This document shows positions 1 to 8,595 of a DNA stretch of 64,000 nucleotides, piece by piece. A program made the position numbers and the translations under genes. Under the pieces are notes generated by a model. It did no database searches. It saw nothing but the letters and a program-made list of their open reading frames with translations, and was not told the DNA's origin. Numbering within the stretch: position 1 is the first letter of the stretch; each line of letters opens with the position of its first letter. The stretch is from Streptomyces albipurpureus (GTDB taxonomy: Bacteria > Actinomycetota > Actinomycetes > Streptomycetales > Streptomycetaceae): contig NZ_JAMQAW010000027.1 in NCBI RefSeq assembly GCF_023701525.1, positions 26,146 to 90,145 on the forward strand, written 5' to 3'.

Positions 1-152
1 CCCTTGACCGGCCACTGCTCGGCCGCGGCGAGGAGCGCCTCCTGAACGGAGTCCTCGGCGAGGCTGAAATGCCCGTACCGCCGTACCAGCGCACCGAGGA
101 CCTGCGGCGCGTGGTGGCGCAGCAGGTCCTCGGTCTCTTGCGAACGTCTCAT
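1..152 (-). CDS. ECF-type RNA polymerase sigma factor, N-terminal fragment cut by window edge
   Basis: Only the first 50 codons are inside the window; the gene runs off the left edge. The ATG is at 152. The visible protein starts MRRSQETEDLLRHHAPQVLGALVRRYGHF and continues AEDSVQEALLAAAEQWP, which is the region-2 core-binding helix pattern of ECF sigma factors (the acidic AEDxVQEAL motif). It lies 13 bp downstream of a DGPF/YCII-domain gene on the same strand. In actinobacteria this pairing is typical of the ECF42 group, where the DGPF protein is encoded next to the sigma factor. The group assignment is inference, because the C-terminal part is not visible. Confidence 0.8.
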   Translation of the reverse strand, partial: MRRSQETEDLLRHHAPQVLGALVRRYGHFSLAEDSVQEALLAAAEQWPVK

Positions 153-165
153 CCGGCCGTGGCTA

Positions 166-582
166 TCACACATCGCCTCCGTCGGCGCCCTGGAGCGGGC
201 GGATGACGACGGGGTAGACGGCGACGCCCTCGGGTTCGGGACAGCGCGCGACCCGGGCCGCGATCTCGGTGACCCGCTCCAGGCTCTCGCAGTCCACCAC
301 CCAGTAGCCGGCCAGGACTTCCTTGGTCTCGCTGTAGGGACCGTCGGTGACGACGGGACGTCCCTCAGCGTCGACGGTGACGTGTCGGGCCTGGGCGGGT
401 GCGGTGAGGCCCTGGGAGTCGACCAGCTCACCGGACTCGGCGAGATCGTTACTGATCGCGCCCATGTACTCGAACATCGCCTGGAGGTCCTTCTCGTTCC
501 AGGCCGGGCTGTGGGAGGAGCTCTTGCCGCCCATGCCGTCGTAGTCGGCCTGAGCACCCTGAACCATCACCAGATACTTCAT
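166..582 (-). CDS. YCII-related (DGPF-domain) protein
   Basis: A 138-residue protein with the fold family signature of YCII/DGPF proteins: MKYLVMVQG at the N-terminus, a central VTDGPYSETKEVLAGYWVVD segment (the DGPF-like motif DGPYxExKE) and a C-terminal EVRPL-like strand. The start at 582 is chosen over the longer reading frame because AGAGGAG sits 8 nt upstream and the family begins at this MKY motif. The protein is small, presumably cytosolic, without membrane segments. It is co-directional with, and immediately upstream of, the ECF sigma gene, so it probably takes part in that sigma factor's circuit. The biochemical role of DGPF proteins is not established. Confidence 0.85.
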   Translation of the reverse strand: MKYLVMVQGAQADYDGMGGKSSSHSPAWNEKDLQAMFEYMGAISNDLAESGELVDSQGLTAPAQARHVTVDAEGRPVVTDGPYSETKEVLAGYWVVDCESLERVTEIAARVARCPEPEGVAVYPVVIRPLQGADGGDV

Positions 583-874
583 GACGCCACTCCTCTGCAG
601 GGATAGGAATCGCCCTTGCCGGGCGGCTCTCACAGGGGACGTCGGAGCCGATGACGGGTTCTCGACAGACTCGCCGGGATCAGTGCGAAAACTTTTCGCC
701 GGCCGTGTCCCGCGCCCTGCCCACGTGGGCGATCGGCGGTGGCCAAGTGGCCCGGAGGCAGGCACAGCAGCAGCTCAGGGGCAGTCCGCTGGGCCGTTCG
801 GGAGAGCGGGGCACCGTAGGCGTCGGATCGCACGGGCTCTACGCCAGGGGCCGCACTCGGGTGACCGGGCCGTG

Positions 875-1117
875 CTACTGGACCGCTCCGGCGACCATGG
901 CCACCGGCTCAAGGAGGGGGGCGAGGTGCTGGGGAACCGCCATGACCTGGTTCAGCTGGTTGAGCTCCTGCAACTGGTCGAGCTGCTTGAGGGAAGTGGT
1001 CTTGGAGGCAGTCTCCTGATCAACGGTGTGGCCCGCGGCGGAGGCACCTGAGACGGCCATGGCGGAGGCGCCGGCGGCGAGGGCGACTGCGGTGAGGAGG
1101 CGCTGAGTCTTCGTCAT
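875..1117 (-). CDS. Small secreted protein, unknown function
   Basis: An 80-residue protein with a clear Sec signal: MTKTQRLLTAVALAAGASAMAVSGASAAG, with cleavage likely after the ASA motif near residue 27. The mature part (about 52 residues) has a regular LKQLDQLQELNQLNQV heptad-like stretch followed by a hydrophobic C-terminus. No catalytic motif and no cysteines are visible. It is monocistronic, and no good ribosome binding site is seen before the ATG. Streptomyces encode many short exported proteins of this sort (chaplin and rodlin genes are also short and secreted), but I see no chaplin repeat. The function is unknown. Confidence 0.6.
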   Translation of the reverse strand: MTKTQRLLTAVALAAGASAMAVSGASAAGHTVDQETASKTTSLKQLDQLQELNQLNQVMAVPQHLAPLLEPVAMVAGAVQ

Positions 1118-1376
1118 GTCGGAGACAACGGCCGAGCGGAGTAGGGGTCACGGGGCGGCGGCGGGGACAACCCGCAAGGAGCGGGCCGCCCGGGTGCCGA
1201 GGAGTCCACCGTCAGGGGAAACGTTCCTCCAAAGGGAGTGTCCACGGACCGGTCTCACTCCTTCGCAACGCCCTCGCCAAGGCCACGTCCTTTCGGGGTG
1301 AACCCACGCGCCCATCTGGCGCAGTCGTTCGGTTCACTACCCCCCTCAAGGGTGAAGTGCCCGTATCCCAGTTGAA

Positions 1377-2039
1377 GTGATCAAGAACCTGTTGCGCGCC
1401 ACCACGGCTGCCGCACTCGCCCTGGTACCCCTTGCCCTCTTCACCCCGGCCGCGCATGCGGCCGAGACCGTACCGATCGCCGTCGCCGTCAGCCGCCTCG
1501 CCGTGGAAACCGAGAGCCGGGCCGGCTACGACCGTGATGCGTTCAAGCACTGGAACTCCGGTCTGAACGCGACCGATGGGTGCAACACCCGGGCGGAAGT
1601 ACTGATCGCGGAGGCCGTCTCCGCGCCGGCGGTCGGTGCGCGCTGCGCGTTGACCGGCGGCTCCTGGTGGTCGTACTACGACGACACCACGGTCACTTCC
1701 GCCTCGGGCCTCGATATCGACCATATGGTCCCGCTCGCCGAGGCGTGGGACAGCGGGGCTTCGGGGTGGACGGCGGCCCGCAGGGAGGCGTACGCCAATG
1801 ACCAGGGGGCGCAGGCGTCGCTGGTCGCGGTCACCGCCCGGTCGAACCGTTCCAAGTCGGACCAGGACCCGGCCGAGTGGCTGCCGCCGTCGGCCGACGC
1901 GCTGTGCCGGTATGTGTCGGAGTGGACGGCGACCAAGCTCCGCTGGAACCTCGCCATCGATGAGTCGGAGCAGGACCGGCTGTACTTCGTGGCTTCGGGC
2001 TGCACCGACACCACGGTGACCTACGAGCCCGCCCCCTGA
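1377..2039 (+). CDS. Secreted HNH-family nuclease (DUF1524 / GmrSD C-terminal-like)
   Basis: A 220-residue protein starting with GTG. Residues 1-28 form a signal peptide (MIKNLLRATTAAALALVPLALFTPAAHA). The mature protein contains GLDIDHMVPLAEAWDSGASGW, the D-H-x-V-P-L-x-E-A-W-D-S motif of the DUF1524 HNH-like nucleases (His of DHMVPL as general base). Downstream are SLVAVTARSNRSKSDQDPAEWLPP and KLRWNLAIDESE, as in many exported Streptomyces proteins of this family. Two further cysteines (CNTRAEVL, RCAL) may form a disulphide. It likely degrades nucleic acid outside the cell. The ribosome binding site is weak, so the start could lie slightly elsewhere. Confidence 0.85.
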   Translation: MIKNLLRATTAAALALVPLALFTPAAHAAETVPIAVAVSRLAVETESRAGYDRDAFKHWNSGLNATDGCNTRAEVLIAEAVSAPAVGARCALTGGSWWSYYDDTTVTSASGLDIDHMVPLAEAWDSGASGWTAARREAYANDQGAQASLVAVTARSNRSKSDQDPAEWLPPSADALCRYVSEWTATKLRWNLAIDESEQDRLYFVASGCTDTTVTYEPAP

Positions 2040-2390
2040 CACCACCTCGAAGACTCATGACCCCGTGAACCATCTCGTCCCCCGGCCGGCCCCCAGGGAC
2101 CGGCAGTGGACTCTCGGCCGGTCCGCCCGCGCCCTGGAGCGGATCGGCCGAGTCCACTGGGCCGGTGGCGGAAGGAAATGAGGGCCATCGCGGCGCGGCG
2201 GGACCCATCGCGCCGCGCGGGGGAACCCACTGGCCGTCGGGCGTCGACCACTCCGGGCACGGACAGTGCTGCCGTATGGACCGCCGCTCCGGAATGAACA
2301 GAGCTTTCGGTAGACAACTGATGCCAGTGCGACAGTTGGTGCCAGTGAGGTGGAAGGGGCGCTGTGCGTTGTGGAGTCCATCGCCTTGGC
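2040..2390. other. Intergenic gap between convergent genes
   Basis: No convincing coding region is seen here. The only structure is an imperfect 18-bp tandem direct repeat at 2313-2348, listed separately. A reading frame across the repeat on the minus strand would give a HWHQLS repeat and lacks any ribosome binding site. Confidence 0.5.
2313..2348. repeat. Two tandem 18-bp direct repeats (operator-like)
   Basis: The two units read GACAACTGATGCCAGTGC and GACAGTTGGTGCCAGTGA, identical at 14 of 18 positions and exactly adjacent. The core TGCCAGTG is invariant. An 18-bp spacing does not match one helical turn. The pair lies downstream of both flanking genes, so it does not serve an obvious promoter. 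Confidence 0.6.
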
Positions 2391-3458
2391 TCAGAGACCG
2401 CCGGTGGTTCCCGTTGCCCCGTCCCGCTCAACCTCCGCCACCACCACGTACAGCGTCACCGCCGCGAAAAAGGGGCCGTGGGCGAGATGGGCAAGCCACT
2501 CCTGGGCGTCCTGGGCGGCGAGATAGCCCGCGGCCACCGCACGGTCCGTATTGCGGCGCAGCCCGAGCACGTCGTCTGCGGCCCTCGCATCGCGGAACAC
2601 CGAGGTCACCGGGATGACATCGGCCACGGTGAATCCCGCGGCCAGGGCGAGCCGGGGCAGTTCACGGCCGATGACACCATTGCGTACGATCCTGTCGGTG
2701 ATGTGACGGGTGTAGGCGCGGGAGATCTCCAGCCGGGGAAAGTCGATGGCCAGTGAGTCCCAGTCGGGCTCGCCCATCACCACTCTGCCGCCTGGCCGCA
2801 GCACTCGATGGATCTCCGCCAACGCCTGGGCCGGGTCCTCCACATGCTGGAGGGTCCGGTCAGCCCGTGCCCGGTCCGCGCTGCCGTCCGGGAGCGGGAG
2901 CGCGTGGACATCCCCCAGCCGTACGTCCACCCCTGGCAGTCCGGCCGTACGCTGGCGAGCCCGCTCCACCATCTCCGTACTGATGTCAACGCCGGTGACG
3001 GTGCCGGTCGGACCCACCGCCCGGGCGAGTGCGGCGAGGTTGGTGCCGGGCCCGCAGCCGAGATCGAGCACGGAGAGCCCGGCCCGGGTGTCCAGCGTCT
3101 GAAGCATCACCTGCTGATACGAACGGACGATATCGGTCGCGGCCAGTCGATCGAGATAGCCGATCCGGTCGGGTTCGGCCGTCTCAAAGACATGTTCGGT
3201 CACCCTGGCCATGGACTGGGCCTCCCGCTCCAGCACGGCGCGCCCCTGCCGGGTGAGGCGTACCGGCCGCCGACGGCCCTGGCCTTCGAGGTGCTCCACC
3301 AGGCCCTTGGCTTCCAGTCGGGCCAGTGCCCCATACAGACTGCCGGCGCCCAGACGCTGGCCGGAGAGCTTCTCGATCGCGGTGTTGATGGCGTATCCGT
3401 GCAGCGGCCCGTCGGCGAGGGTGCAGAGCACCAGCATCTGGGCGTCATTGGTGCGCAT
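2391..3458 (-). CDS. PadR-type regulator fused to a class I SAM methyltransferase
   Basis: A 355-residue protein. The start at 3458 has AGGAG six bases upstream and is preferred over a 16-codon extension. Residues 5-85 are a PadR winged helix (LVLCTLADGPLHGYAINTAIEKLSGQRLGAGSLYGALARLEAKGLVE). From about residue 128 there is a Rossmann methyltransferase with motif I VLDLGCGPG (130-138), an acidic ribose-binding VTGVDIS, a LGDVHALPLPDGSAD motif II/III and a typical HRVLRPGGRVVMGEPDW. Both modules look intact. PadR proteins are normally stand-alone repressors, so the fusion is unusual. It is divergent from a cis-prenyltransferase gene, with a TAGTA-N9-TACTA dyad between them. A ligand-sensing or substrate-modifying repressor is inferred. 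Confidence 0.85.
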   Translation of the reverse strand: MRTNDAQMLVLCTLADGPLHGYAINTAIEKLSGQRLGAGSLYGALARLEAKGLVEHLEGQGRRRPVRLTRQGRAVLEREAQSMARVTEHVFETAEPDRIGYLDRLAATDIVRSYQQVMLQTLDTRAGLSVLDLGCGPGTNLAALARAVGPTGTVTGVDISTEMVERARQRTAGLPGVDVRLGDVHALPLPDGSADRARADRTLQHVEDPAQALAEIHRVLRPGGRVVMGEPDWDSLAIDFPRLEISRAYTRHITDRIVRNGVIGRELPRLALAAGFTVADVIPVTSVFRDARAADDVLGLRRNTDRAVAAGYLAAQDAQEWLAHLAHGPFFAAVTLYVVVAEVERDGATGTTGGL

Positions 3459-3658
3459 ACAGCTCCTGAGCTCCCACATCCGTATCCGGTCCGTGCCCGT
3501 ATCCATAGCCCGGTCCCGTCCGGGTTGGGGAGTCCGAGCCAGTGGCGCGTTTCCGAAAGGGGCCTACTCACGGCGGGCTCAGCTGACCGACCCGAGGCCG
3601 TTGCCCGAAGGCTGTCCCGGGGCCGACCGACTTCTTCCCCTATTTGCTACGCGCCACG

Positions 3659-3678
3659 TAGTACGCAGCACATACTAT
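3659..3678. promoter_or_regulatory. Candidate PadR operator overlapping a leaderless promoter
   Basis: A perfect inverted repeat TAGTA-N9-TACTA lies at 3659-3677, seven bases before the ATG of the prenyltransferase. The hexamer TACTAT (3673-3678) fits a TAnnnT -10 box and would place transcription start at about the A of the ATG at 3685. No Shine-Dalgarno is present, which supports a leaderless mRNA. AT-rich dyads of this kind are usual PadR targets. Confidence 0.5.
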
Positions 3679-3684
3679 GCGCGC

Positions 3685-4476
3685 ATGAATGGCGCCTTCT
3701 CGCTCGTACGGCGGACCGGTCATGCCCTCTATGCCCGTCGGCTGCGGCAGCGGATAGCAGGCGGGCCGCTCCCCCGCCATATCGGCCTGATCATGGACGG
3801 CAACCGCCGCTGGGCTCGGCGCATGGGACTGACGGAGGCCGGTCTGGGCCACCGCTACGGTGCGGAACGGGCCCGGGAGGTGCTCGGTTGGTGTGAGGCG
3901 CTCGGGATCGGCCATGTGACCGTCTTCGTCTGCTCCACCGAGAATCTCGCTCGGCGCGATGACACCGAGGTGGCCCTGCTGATGCGCACGATCGAAGAGA
4001 TGGTGACGGTCCATCTCGCCCGTCCCGGCAGCCCGTGGCGGGTGAGGATCGCGGGCACGCTCGATGCGCTGCCGACGAGCACGGCCAACGCCCTCAAGTC
4101 GGCGGTGGAATCGACTCGGGACCGTGCGGGCGGCTCTGAGGTGACGCTGGCCATCGGCTACGGCGGGCGCCAGGAACTCATCGCCTCCATCCGCGATCTG
4201 CTCCTGGAGCAGGCGGCTGGCGGGGCGGACCTCAGGGAGCTCGCCGAACGGCTGACCGTGGACGACATCGGCCGGCACCTGTACACAGCGGGGCAGCCCG
4301 ACCCCGATCTGGTCATCCGCACCAGCGGTGAGCAGCGGCTGTCCAACTTCCTGCTGTGGCAGAGCGCTCACGCCGAGCTCTCCTTCTGCGAGGCGTACTG
4401 GCCTGCCTTCCGTGAGATCGACTTCCTCCGCGCGCTACGGAGCTTCAGCGTCCGGCAGCGGCGCTACGGCGGGTAG
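3685..4476 (+). CDS. Isoprenyl (polyprenyl diphosphate) synthase, UppS family
   Basis: A 263-residue cis-prenyltransferase that condenses isopentenyl diphosphate onto an allylic primer. Motifs: HIGLIMDGNRRWARRMG (catalytic Asp at residue 38, phosphate-binding RRW), VTVFVCSTENLAR, IGYGGRQELI, and the C-terminal PDPDLVIRTSGEQRLSNFLLWQSAHAELSF with the conserved RTSGxxRxSNF block. Its length is close to the family norm of about 250. The start at 3685 is preferred because MNGAFSLVRR matches a short N-terminus and a -10 box sits just upstream. Streptomyces usually carry more than one such enzyme, so this may be a secondary one rather than the housekeeping undecaprenyl synthase. Control by the divergent PadR-methyltransferase is inferred. 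Confidence 0.9.
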   Translation: MNGAFSLVRRTGHALYARRLRQRIAGGPLPRHIGLIMDGNRRWARRMGLTEAGLGHRYGAERAREVLGWCEALGIGHVTVFVCSTENLARRDDTEVALLMRTIEEMVTVHLARPGSPWRVRIAGTLDALPTSTANALKSAVESTRDRAGGSEVTLAIGYGGRQELIASIRDLLLEQAAGGADLRELAERLTVDDIGRHLYTAGQPDPDLVIRTSGEQRLSNFLLWQSAHAELSFCEAYWPAFREIDFLRALRSFSVRQRRYGG

Positions 4477-4483
4477 GGCGGGG

Positions 4484-4658
4484 GCCGGGTGGCGACCGCC
4501 CGGGCTGAGTCCCCCTGGCGGGGGTGCGGTGAGCCGGTCGATCCATACACCGGCATGGCGTGTTCTCGTCGGCCCGGGTGGCGACCGCCCGGTCTGAGTC
4601 CCCCGGCGGGGATGCGGTGAGCCGGTCGATCCATACACCGGCATGGCGTGTTCTCGTC
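4484..4658. repeat. Two-copy tandem repeat, unit 88-89 bp
   Basis: Just after the prenyltransferase stop, a unit of 88-89 bp is present twice in tandem. It runs from the GGGTGGCGACCGCC block through GGTCGATCCATACACCGG to GTTCTCGTC. Differences are few, such as a G/T change and one missing C in a short C-run hairpin (CCCCCTGGCGGGGG in copy 1). No gene fits. Confidence 0.85.
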
Positions 4659-4874
4659 GGCCACTCCGTCGTGGCCGAGGCGCTCCGGAGCGGCCGACCC
4701 TGTCTCGCCCCGGTAGGTCTCAGATCCCCTCGCCACGGCCGTACTGGCTGATCAGGGCTACCGACACCCCCAAGGTGACATCCGGGTATCCAGATTGAAC
4801 TCTTCGGTACGCCGCCATGAAGATCATCTCGATCTTGGCTGGAATCAAGCGATCGATGCCTAGCGTCCGTTGCT

Positions 4875-7800
4875 ATGAAACGTATGAGCACGGCAGCCGG
4901 CTTCTGTCTCGGCCTGCTGTTCCTTGCGCTGGGCATAGGGGCCCAGCCCGCGGCCGCCCATGTCGCTCCCGACCAGGCCGAGTTGATCGTCACCACCACG
5001 GACCAGGCCTCCACCGGCCGACTCGTCGTCCACCACGAGGTCATCGCCCCCGCGCGAGCGGGTACCTGGGCCGCGGGCCTGCTCTCCGCGGACTGCCCGG
5101 CCACCGGTACCGGCACGGCCGGCGACCGGGGCGGTGTCATCGACGGTGTGGTGGTCGAACTGCGCTGGAGCTGCGCCGTGGATCAACTCGACCTCGCTCC
5201 GCTGCTGGCCGAGGCAGGGCTCACCCAGGTCATCGTCGAGTTCGACGGCACCACGGTCGAGGCCTCCGGGGCCCTCCCCCTGGTCGACGCCGAGGGTGCC
5301 CACGCCCCGCCGACCTTCCCCTGGGCCTCCTCGGTCCCCTGGGCGACGGTCGCACTGATCACCGCGGCCGGCGCGGCCCTGCTGCTCGCCGCGTGGAAGC
5401 TCCCCGCGCTGGCACGCCCCCTGAGCCGCCTGCACCACCCGCACCACCTGCACCACCGAACAGCGGACACAGTGCCGTTTGCCGGGGGAGCAGCGGCACG
5501 GCGGGCAGAGGCATTGGAGAGGCAACCGGAAGAGCGGAGCGCCCCGCGAGCGATGAGGCGGCTACGGCTGGCGATCACCAGCGCCCTGGCCCTCACCTTC
5601 CTGGTCCCGGGGACCGCGGTCGCGGCGGACAGCGCCCCCACCTCATCAGCGTCACCGACGCCCCCTGACACGGTCACCGTCCGGGGCACGGTCTTCAAGG
5701 ACGCCAACGGCAACGGCAAGCGCGACCGGCGCGAACGGCCCGTGCCAGGCGTCGATGTGACCGATGGGGCCGTCTGGGCGACCACCCGTACCGATGGCTC
5801 GTACTCCCTCGCCATCGATCCCCAACGCCGGGAAACGGACCTGGTCCAGATCGTCTCGCCGGACGGCTACACCCCCGTCCTGCGGGACGACTACATCCCC
5901 GAGTTCTTCCGGAAGGTCCCGGAGAAGGGCGCCAGCGGCGTCGACTTCGCGCTGGTCCCCGACCGCAACGCCAAGAACCCCACCGAGAAGTGGGTGATGA
6001 ACTCCGACACCGAGGTCGGCAACCGCACCGACGACGAGGCCCGCCGGGTCCTGCCGCAGTGGACCGGCCAGGTGGAGGCCATGGCCGAGGTCGACGGGGC
6101 GACGATGCAGATCGCCACCGGCGACCTGACCGTCACCGACTACGCGGCCGAACCCCGCCGCCAGGGCGGCTACGACCTCTTCCGCGAGGGCCTGAAGAAG
6201 GGCGAGCTCGGCCGCCCCTTCTACCCCGTGATCGGCAACCACGACTTCGGCGGCACCGCCACCTCCAAGGGGTACGCGGGGAGCATCGAGTACTGGCGGC
6301 AGAACCTCGGCCCCGAGTGGTACAGCTTCGACCGCAACGGCCGCCATATCGTCGTCCTCGAAAACAACTACGACGCCAGCGGCCTCAAGCCCCAGCTGGA
6401 ATGGCTCCGGCGCGATCTGGCCCGCAACGCCATGGGCAAGCAGGTGCTCGTCTTCGCCCACCGCTCGTTCTTCACCCAGTGGGGTGCGGGCGCGGGAATG
6501 CAGCCCACCCTCGACGAACTGGCCAAGTACGACGTGCGCATGATGGCCGCGGGACACAACCAGCAGTCGGAGTTCCGCCGCGGCGCCTTCAAACGGTCCG
6601 TCGAGGTCAACAACCAGGGCTCGTACGGCATCGACGGCGCCCGCCCCGACTACAAGGTCCTCGACTTCAGCGGCATCACCGACGACCCCCGCACCCGTCG
6701 CAATGAGGACACCGGCCACATCAGCGGCATTCACCGCCAGTTCGAGATCGACGATGACTCGGCGCTCGTCAGCCCGGCGAAGAACAGTGTGCACGGGGTA
6801 AAGGCCCGGGTACCCGTGGAGGTGTACGCGGAGGACGACGGCCGTACCCCGGCCAAGGCCACGGTGACCGTGCGCGACTGGCGGCGCGAGGTCGTCAAGC
6901 GCGAGACGGTCCGCTTCGGCAACGGCGCGGCGGGCACCGGACGCGAGAACTGCTACACCGCGCCCGGCGGCAAGCCCGAACCCTGCCCCGAAGCCCGCGG
7001 CGCGTGGACCCGGGCCAGCGGCGAACTCAAGGGCCTGCGCCCCGGCACCTACACCGCGGAAGTGACCACCCTGGACACCCGGGGCGAGGAGTTCCCGCGG
7101 CACAAGAGCAACTTCCGAGTCGTACGCGACGCCGAACTCGCCGAGCCGCGCACCGGACAGGACTGGCTGCGCCAGGGCGGCGACGAGGCCGGGCGCTCGG
7201 CCAGCGGCGACACCCCGGGCGCGCAACTGGACCTGAAGTGGGCCCGGCACACCGGCGAACAGTTCAACCTCAACGGGTCCCTCGTCGACGACGGCAGGCT
7301 CATCGTCGCCTCGCGCGCCTTCGACTCCCCGTACAGCATGATGCTCGCCTACGACATCGAGTCCGGGCGCGAGCTGTGGCGGACCTATCTGGACGGCGAC
7401 GCCGAGTCCGCGCCGACCCTGCACGGCGGAAAGGTGTATCTGACCACCGGTGTCGGTCGGGTCTACGCCCTGGACGCCCGCACCGGGCGGATCGCCTGGG
7501 AGTCCATCGACCGCGAGCAGCAGGCCGGCGACACCGTACGCCGCTACGGCCGCGCGGGCGGACCGGTCAGCGTCTTCGCCCTGACCACTGCCGGCAAGAA
7601 GCCGGCCGAGAAGCGCTCGGTCGCCGTCTACCAGGACTGGAACACCATCCGCTGCCGTGACTCCCGTACCGGCGAACTCCTCCCCGGCGGGTTCGGCGCG
7701 GCGGCTTCCTGGGGCCAGACCCACAGCACCGCGATCCGCCAGTCCGGCTCCAACACGGCCTACCTCCACTCGTCGTCGAGCAACACCGTCCTCGCCATGG

Positions 7801-8411
7801 ATCTCGCCACCTGCAAGCAGATATGGGTGCAGGACACCGCGGGCGACATCGACAGCCACTCCTCACCCACCCTCACCGACCCCGCGGTCGGCCCGGCCCA
7901 GCTGATCACCCACACCGCCTACGGGACCCGCGGCCACGACCCGAAGATCGGCGCTGTGACCTGGGAGTCCAAGCTCGGCGGCGGCAGCGTCTGCGAACCG
8001 GGCAGGGCCCCGCTCACCTCGCCCGCGGCCTGGGGCACGGTGACCTATGTCGCCGGACGTGACGGCGTCATCCGCGCGTACGACACGGCCGCCGCCGACC
8101 CCGCCAAGCCGCTCTGGGCAACCAAGGCCGGCTATCTGCCGGGCGAGAGCCCGCTGGATGACAAGTGGCGCAAGGCCATGGGCTGCGCGGTGGGCGACGG
8201 CTCCCCCACGATGCATCCGCTGGTGACCAAGTCACATGTCTACGTGGGCACCTGGGACGGCCGCCTGCTGGTCCTCAACCGGACCACCGGCAAGCAGCTC
8301 GCCTCCCACAACCTGGGTGCGGGGGTCGCATCGGCCCTCTCCATCAGCGGCAACCACCTCTTCGCCCTGACGGACGACGGCACGGTCCACGCCCTGGCAG
8401 CCCGCCGCTAG
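4875..8411 (+). CDS. Large exported protein: N-terminal membrane module fused to phosphoesterase-like and beta-propeller domains
   Basis: 1178 residues in one open frame. Residues 1-28 are a signal peptide, 30-145 an extracytoplasmic domain I do not recognise, and 155-178 a membrane helix. A His-rich linker follows. A second signal-like segment starts at Met227 (MRRLRLAITSALALTFLVPGTAVAA; position 5553). Then come an SdrD_B-like domain (VRGTVFKDANGNGKRD, about 267-340), a calcineurin-like phosphoesterase domain (about 365-640) and a PQQ-type beta-propeller (about 790-1178) with LWRTYLDGDAESAPTL and YVGTWDGRLLVLN blades. Phosphoesterase motifs are partly degenerate: GDLTV, GNHDF and AHRS remain but the last GHxH is GHNQ. 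The architecture looks like two genes joined in frame. Translation could also begin at 5553, although the ribosome site there is weak. Confidence 0.8.
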   Translation: MKRMSTAAGFCLGLLFLALGIGAQPAAAHVAPDQAELIVTTTDQASTGRLVVHHEVIAPARAGTWAAGLLSADCPATGTGTAGDRGGVIDGVVVELRWSCAVDQLDLAPLLAEAGLTQVIVEFDGTTVEASGALPLVDAEGAHAPPTFPWASSVPWATVALITAAGAALLLAAWKLPALARPLSRLHHPHHLHHRTADTVPFAGGAAARRAEALERQPEERSAPRAMRRLRLAITSALALTFLVPGTAVAADSAPTSSASPTPPDTVTVRGTVFKDANGNGKRDRRERPVPGVDVTDGAVWATTRTDGSYSLAIDPQRRETDLVQIVSPDGYTPVLRDDYIPEFFRKVPEKGASGVDFALVPDRNAKNPTEKWVMNSDTEVGNRTDDEARRVLPQWTGQVEAMAEVDGATMQIATGDLTVTDYAAEPRRQGGYDLFREGLKKGELGRPFYPVIGNHDFGGTATSKGYAGSIEYWRQNLGPEWYSFDRNGRHIVVLENNYDASGLKPQLEWLRRDLARNAMGKQVLVFAHRSFFTQWGAGAGMQPTLDELAKYDVRMMAAGHNQQSEFRRGAFKRSVEVNNQGSYGIDGARPDYKVLDFSGITDDPRTRRNEDTGHISGIHRQFEIDDDSALVSPAKNSVHGVKARVPVEVYAEDDGRTPAKATVTVRDWRREVVKRETVRFGNGAAGTGRENCYTAPGGKPEPCPEARGAWTRASGELKGLRPGTYTAEVTTLDTRGEEFPRHKSNFRVVRDAELAEPRTGQDWLRQGGDEAGRSASGDTPGAQLDLKWARHTGEQFNLNGSLVDDGRLIVASRAFDSPYSMMLAYDIESGRELWRTYLDGDAESAPTLHGGKVYLTTGVGRVYALDARTGRIAWESIDREQQAGDTVRRYGRAGGPVSVFALTTAGKKPAEKRSVAVYQDWNTIRCRDSRTGELLPGGFGAAASWGQTHSTAIRQSGSNTAYLHSSSSNTVLAMDLATCKQIWVQDTAGDIDSHSSPTLTDPAVGPAQLITHTAYGTRGHDPKIGAVTWESKLGGGSVCEPGRAPLTSPAAWGTVTYVAGRDGVIRAYDTAAADPAKPLWATKAGYLPGESPLDDKWRKAMGCAVGDGSPTMHPLVTKSHVYVGTWDGRLLVLNRTTGKQLASHNLGAGVASALSISGNHLFALTDDGTVHALAARR

Positions 8412-8595
8412 AAACCCTCCCTTGAGGGACCTACGGCCCTGCTGACCTCCAAGGCCCCCGTGACGCTGGTGAAGCGGTGCGGGGGCTTCGGCCTGTACGA
8501 GACGGCAGGTACGCGGCCGGTCTCCCCGCCCCCGGTAGGTGCGTACCACTGGCGCGGGTGCGGGGTGGGGACTTCCGACAGTCGCGGGGTGGCGC

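Noticed and set aside
5652..7859. 735-residue minus-strand ORF opposite the phosphoesterase/propeller gene
   Set aside because: It is composed of Gly/Ala/Val-rich sequence typical of the reverse frame of a high-GC gene, and no ribosome site or domain is visible; the plus strand has clear motifs.
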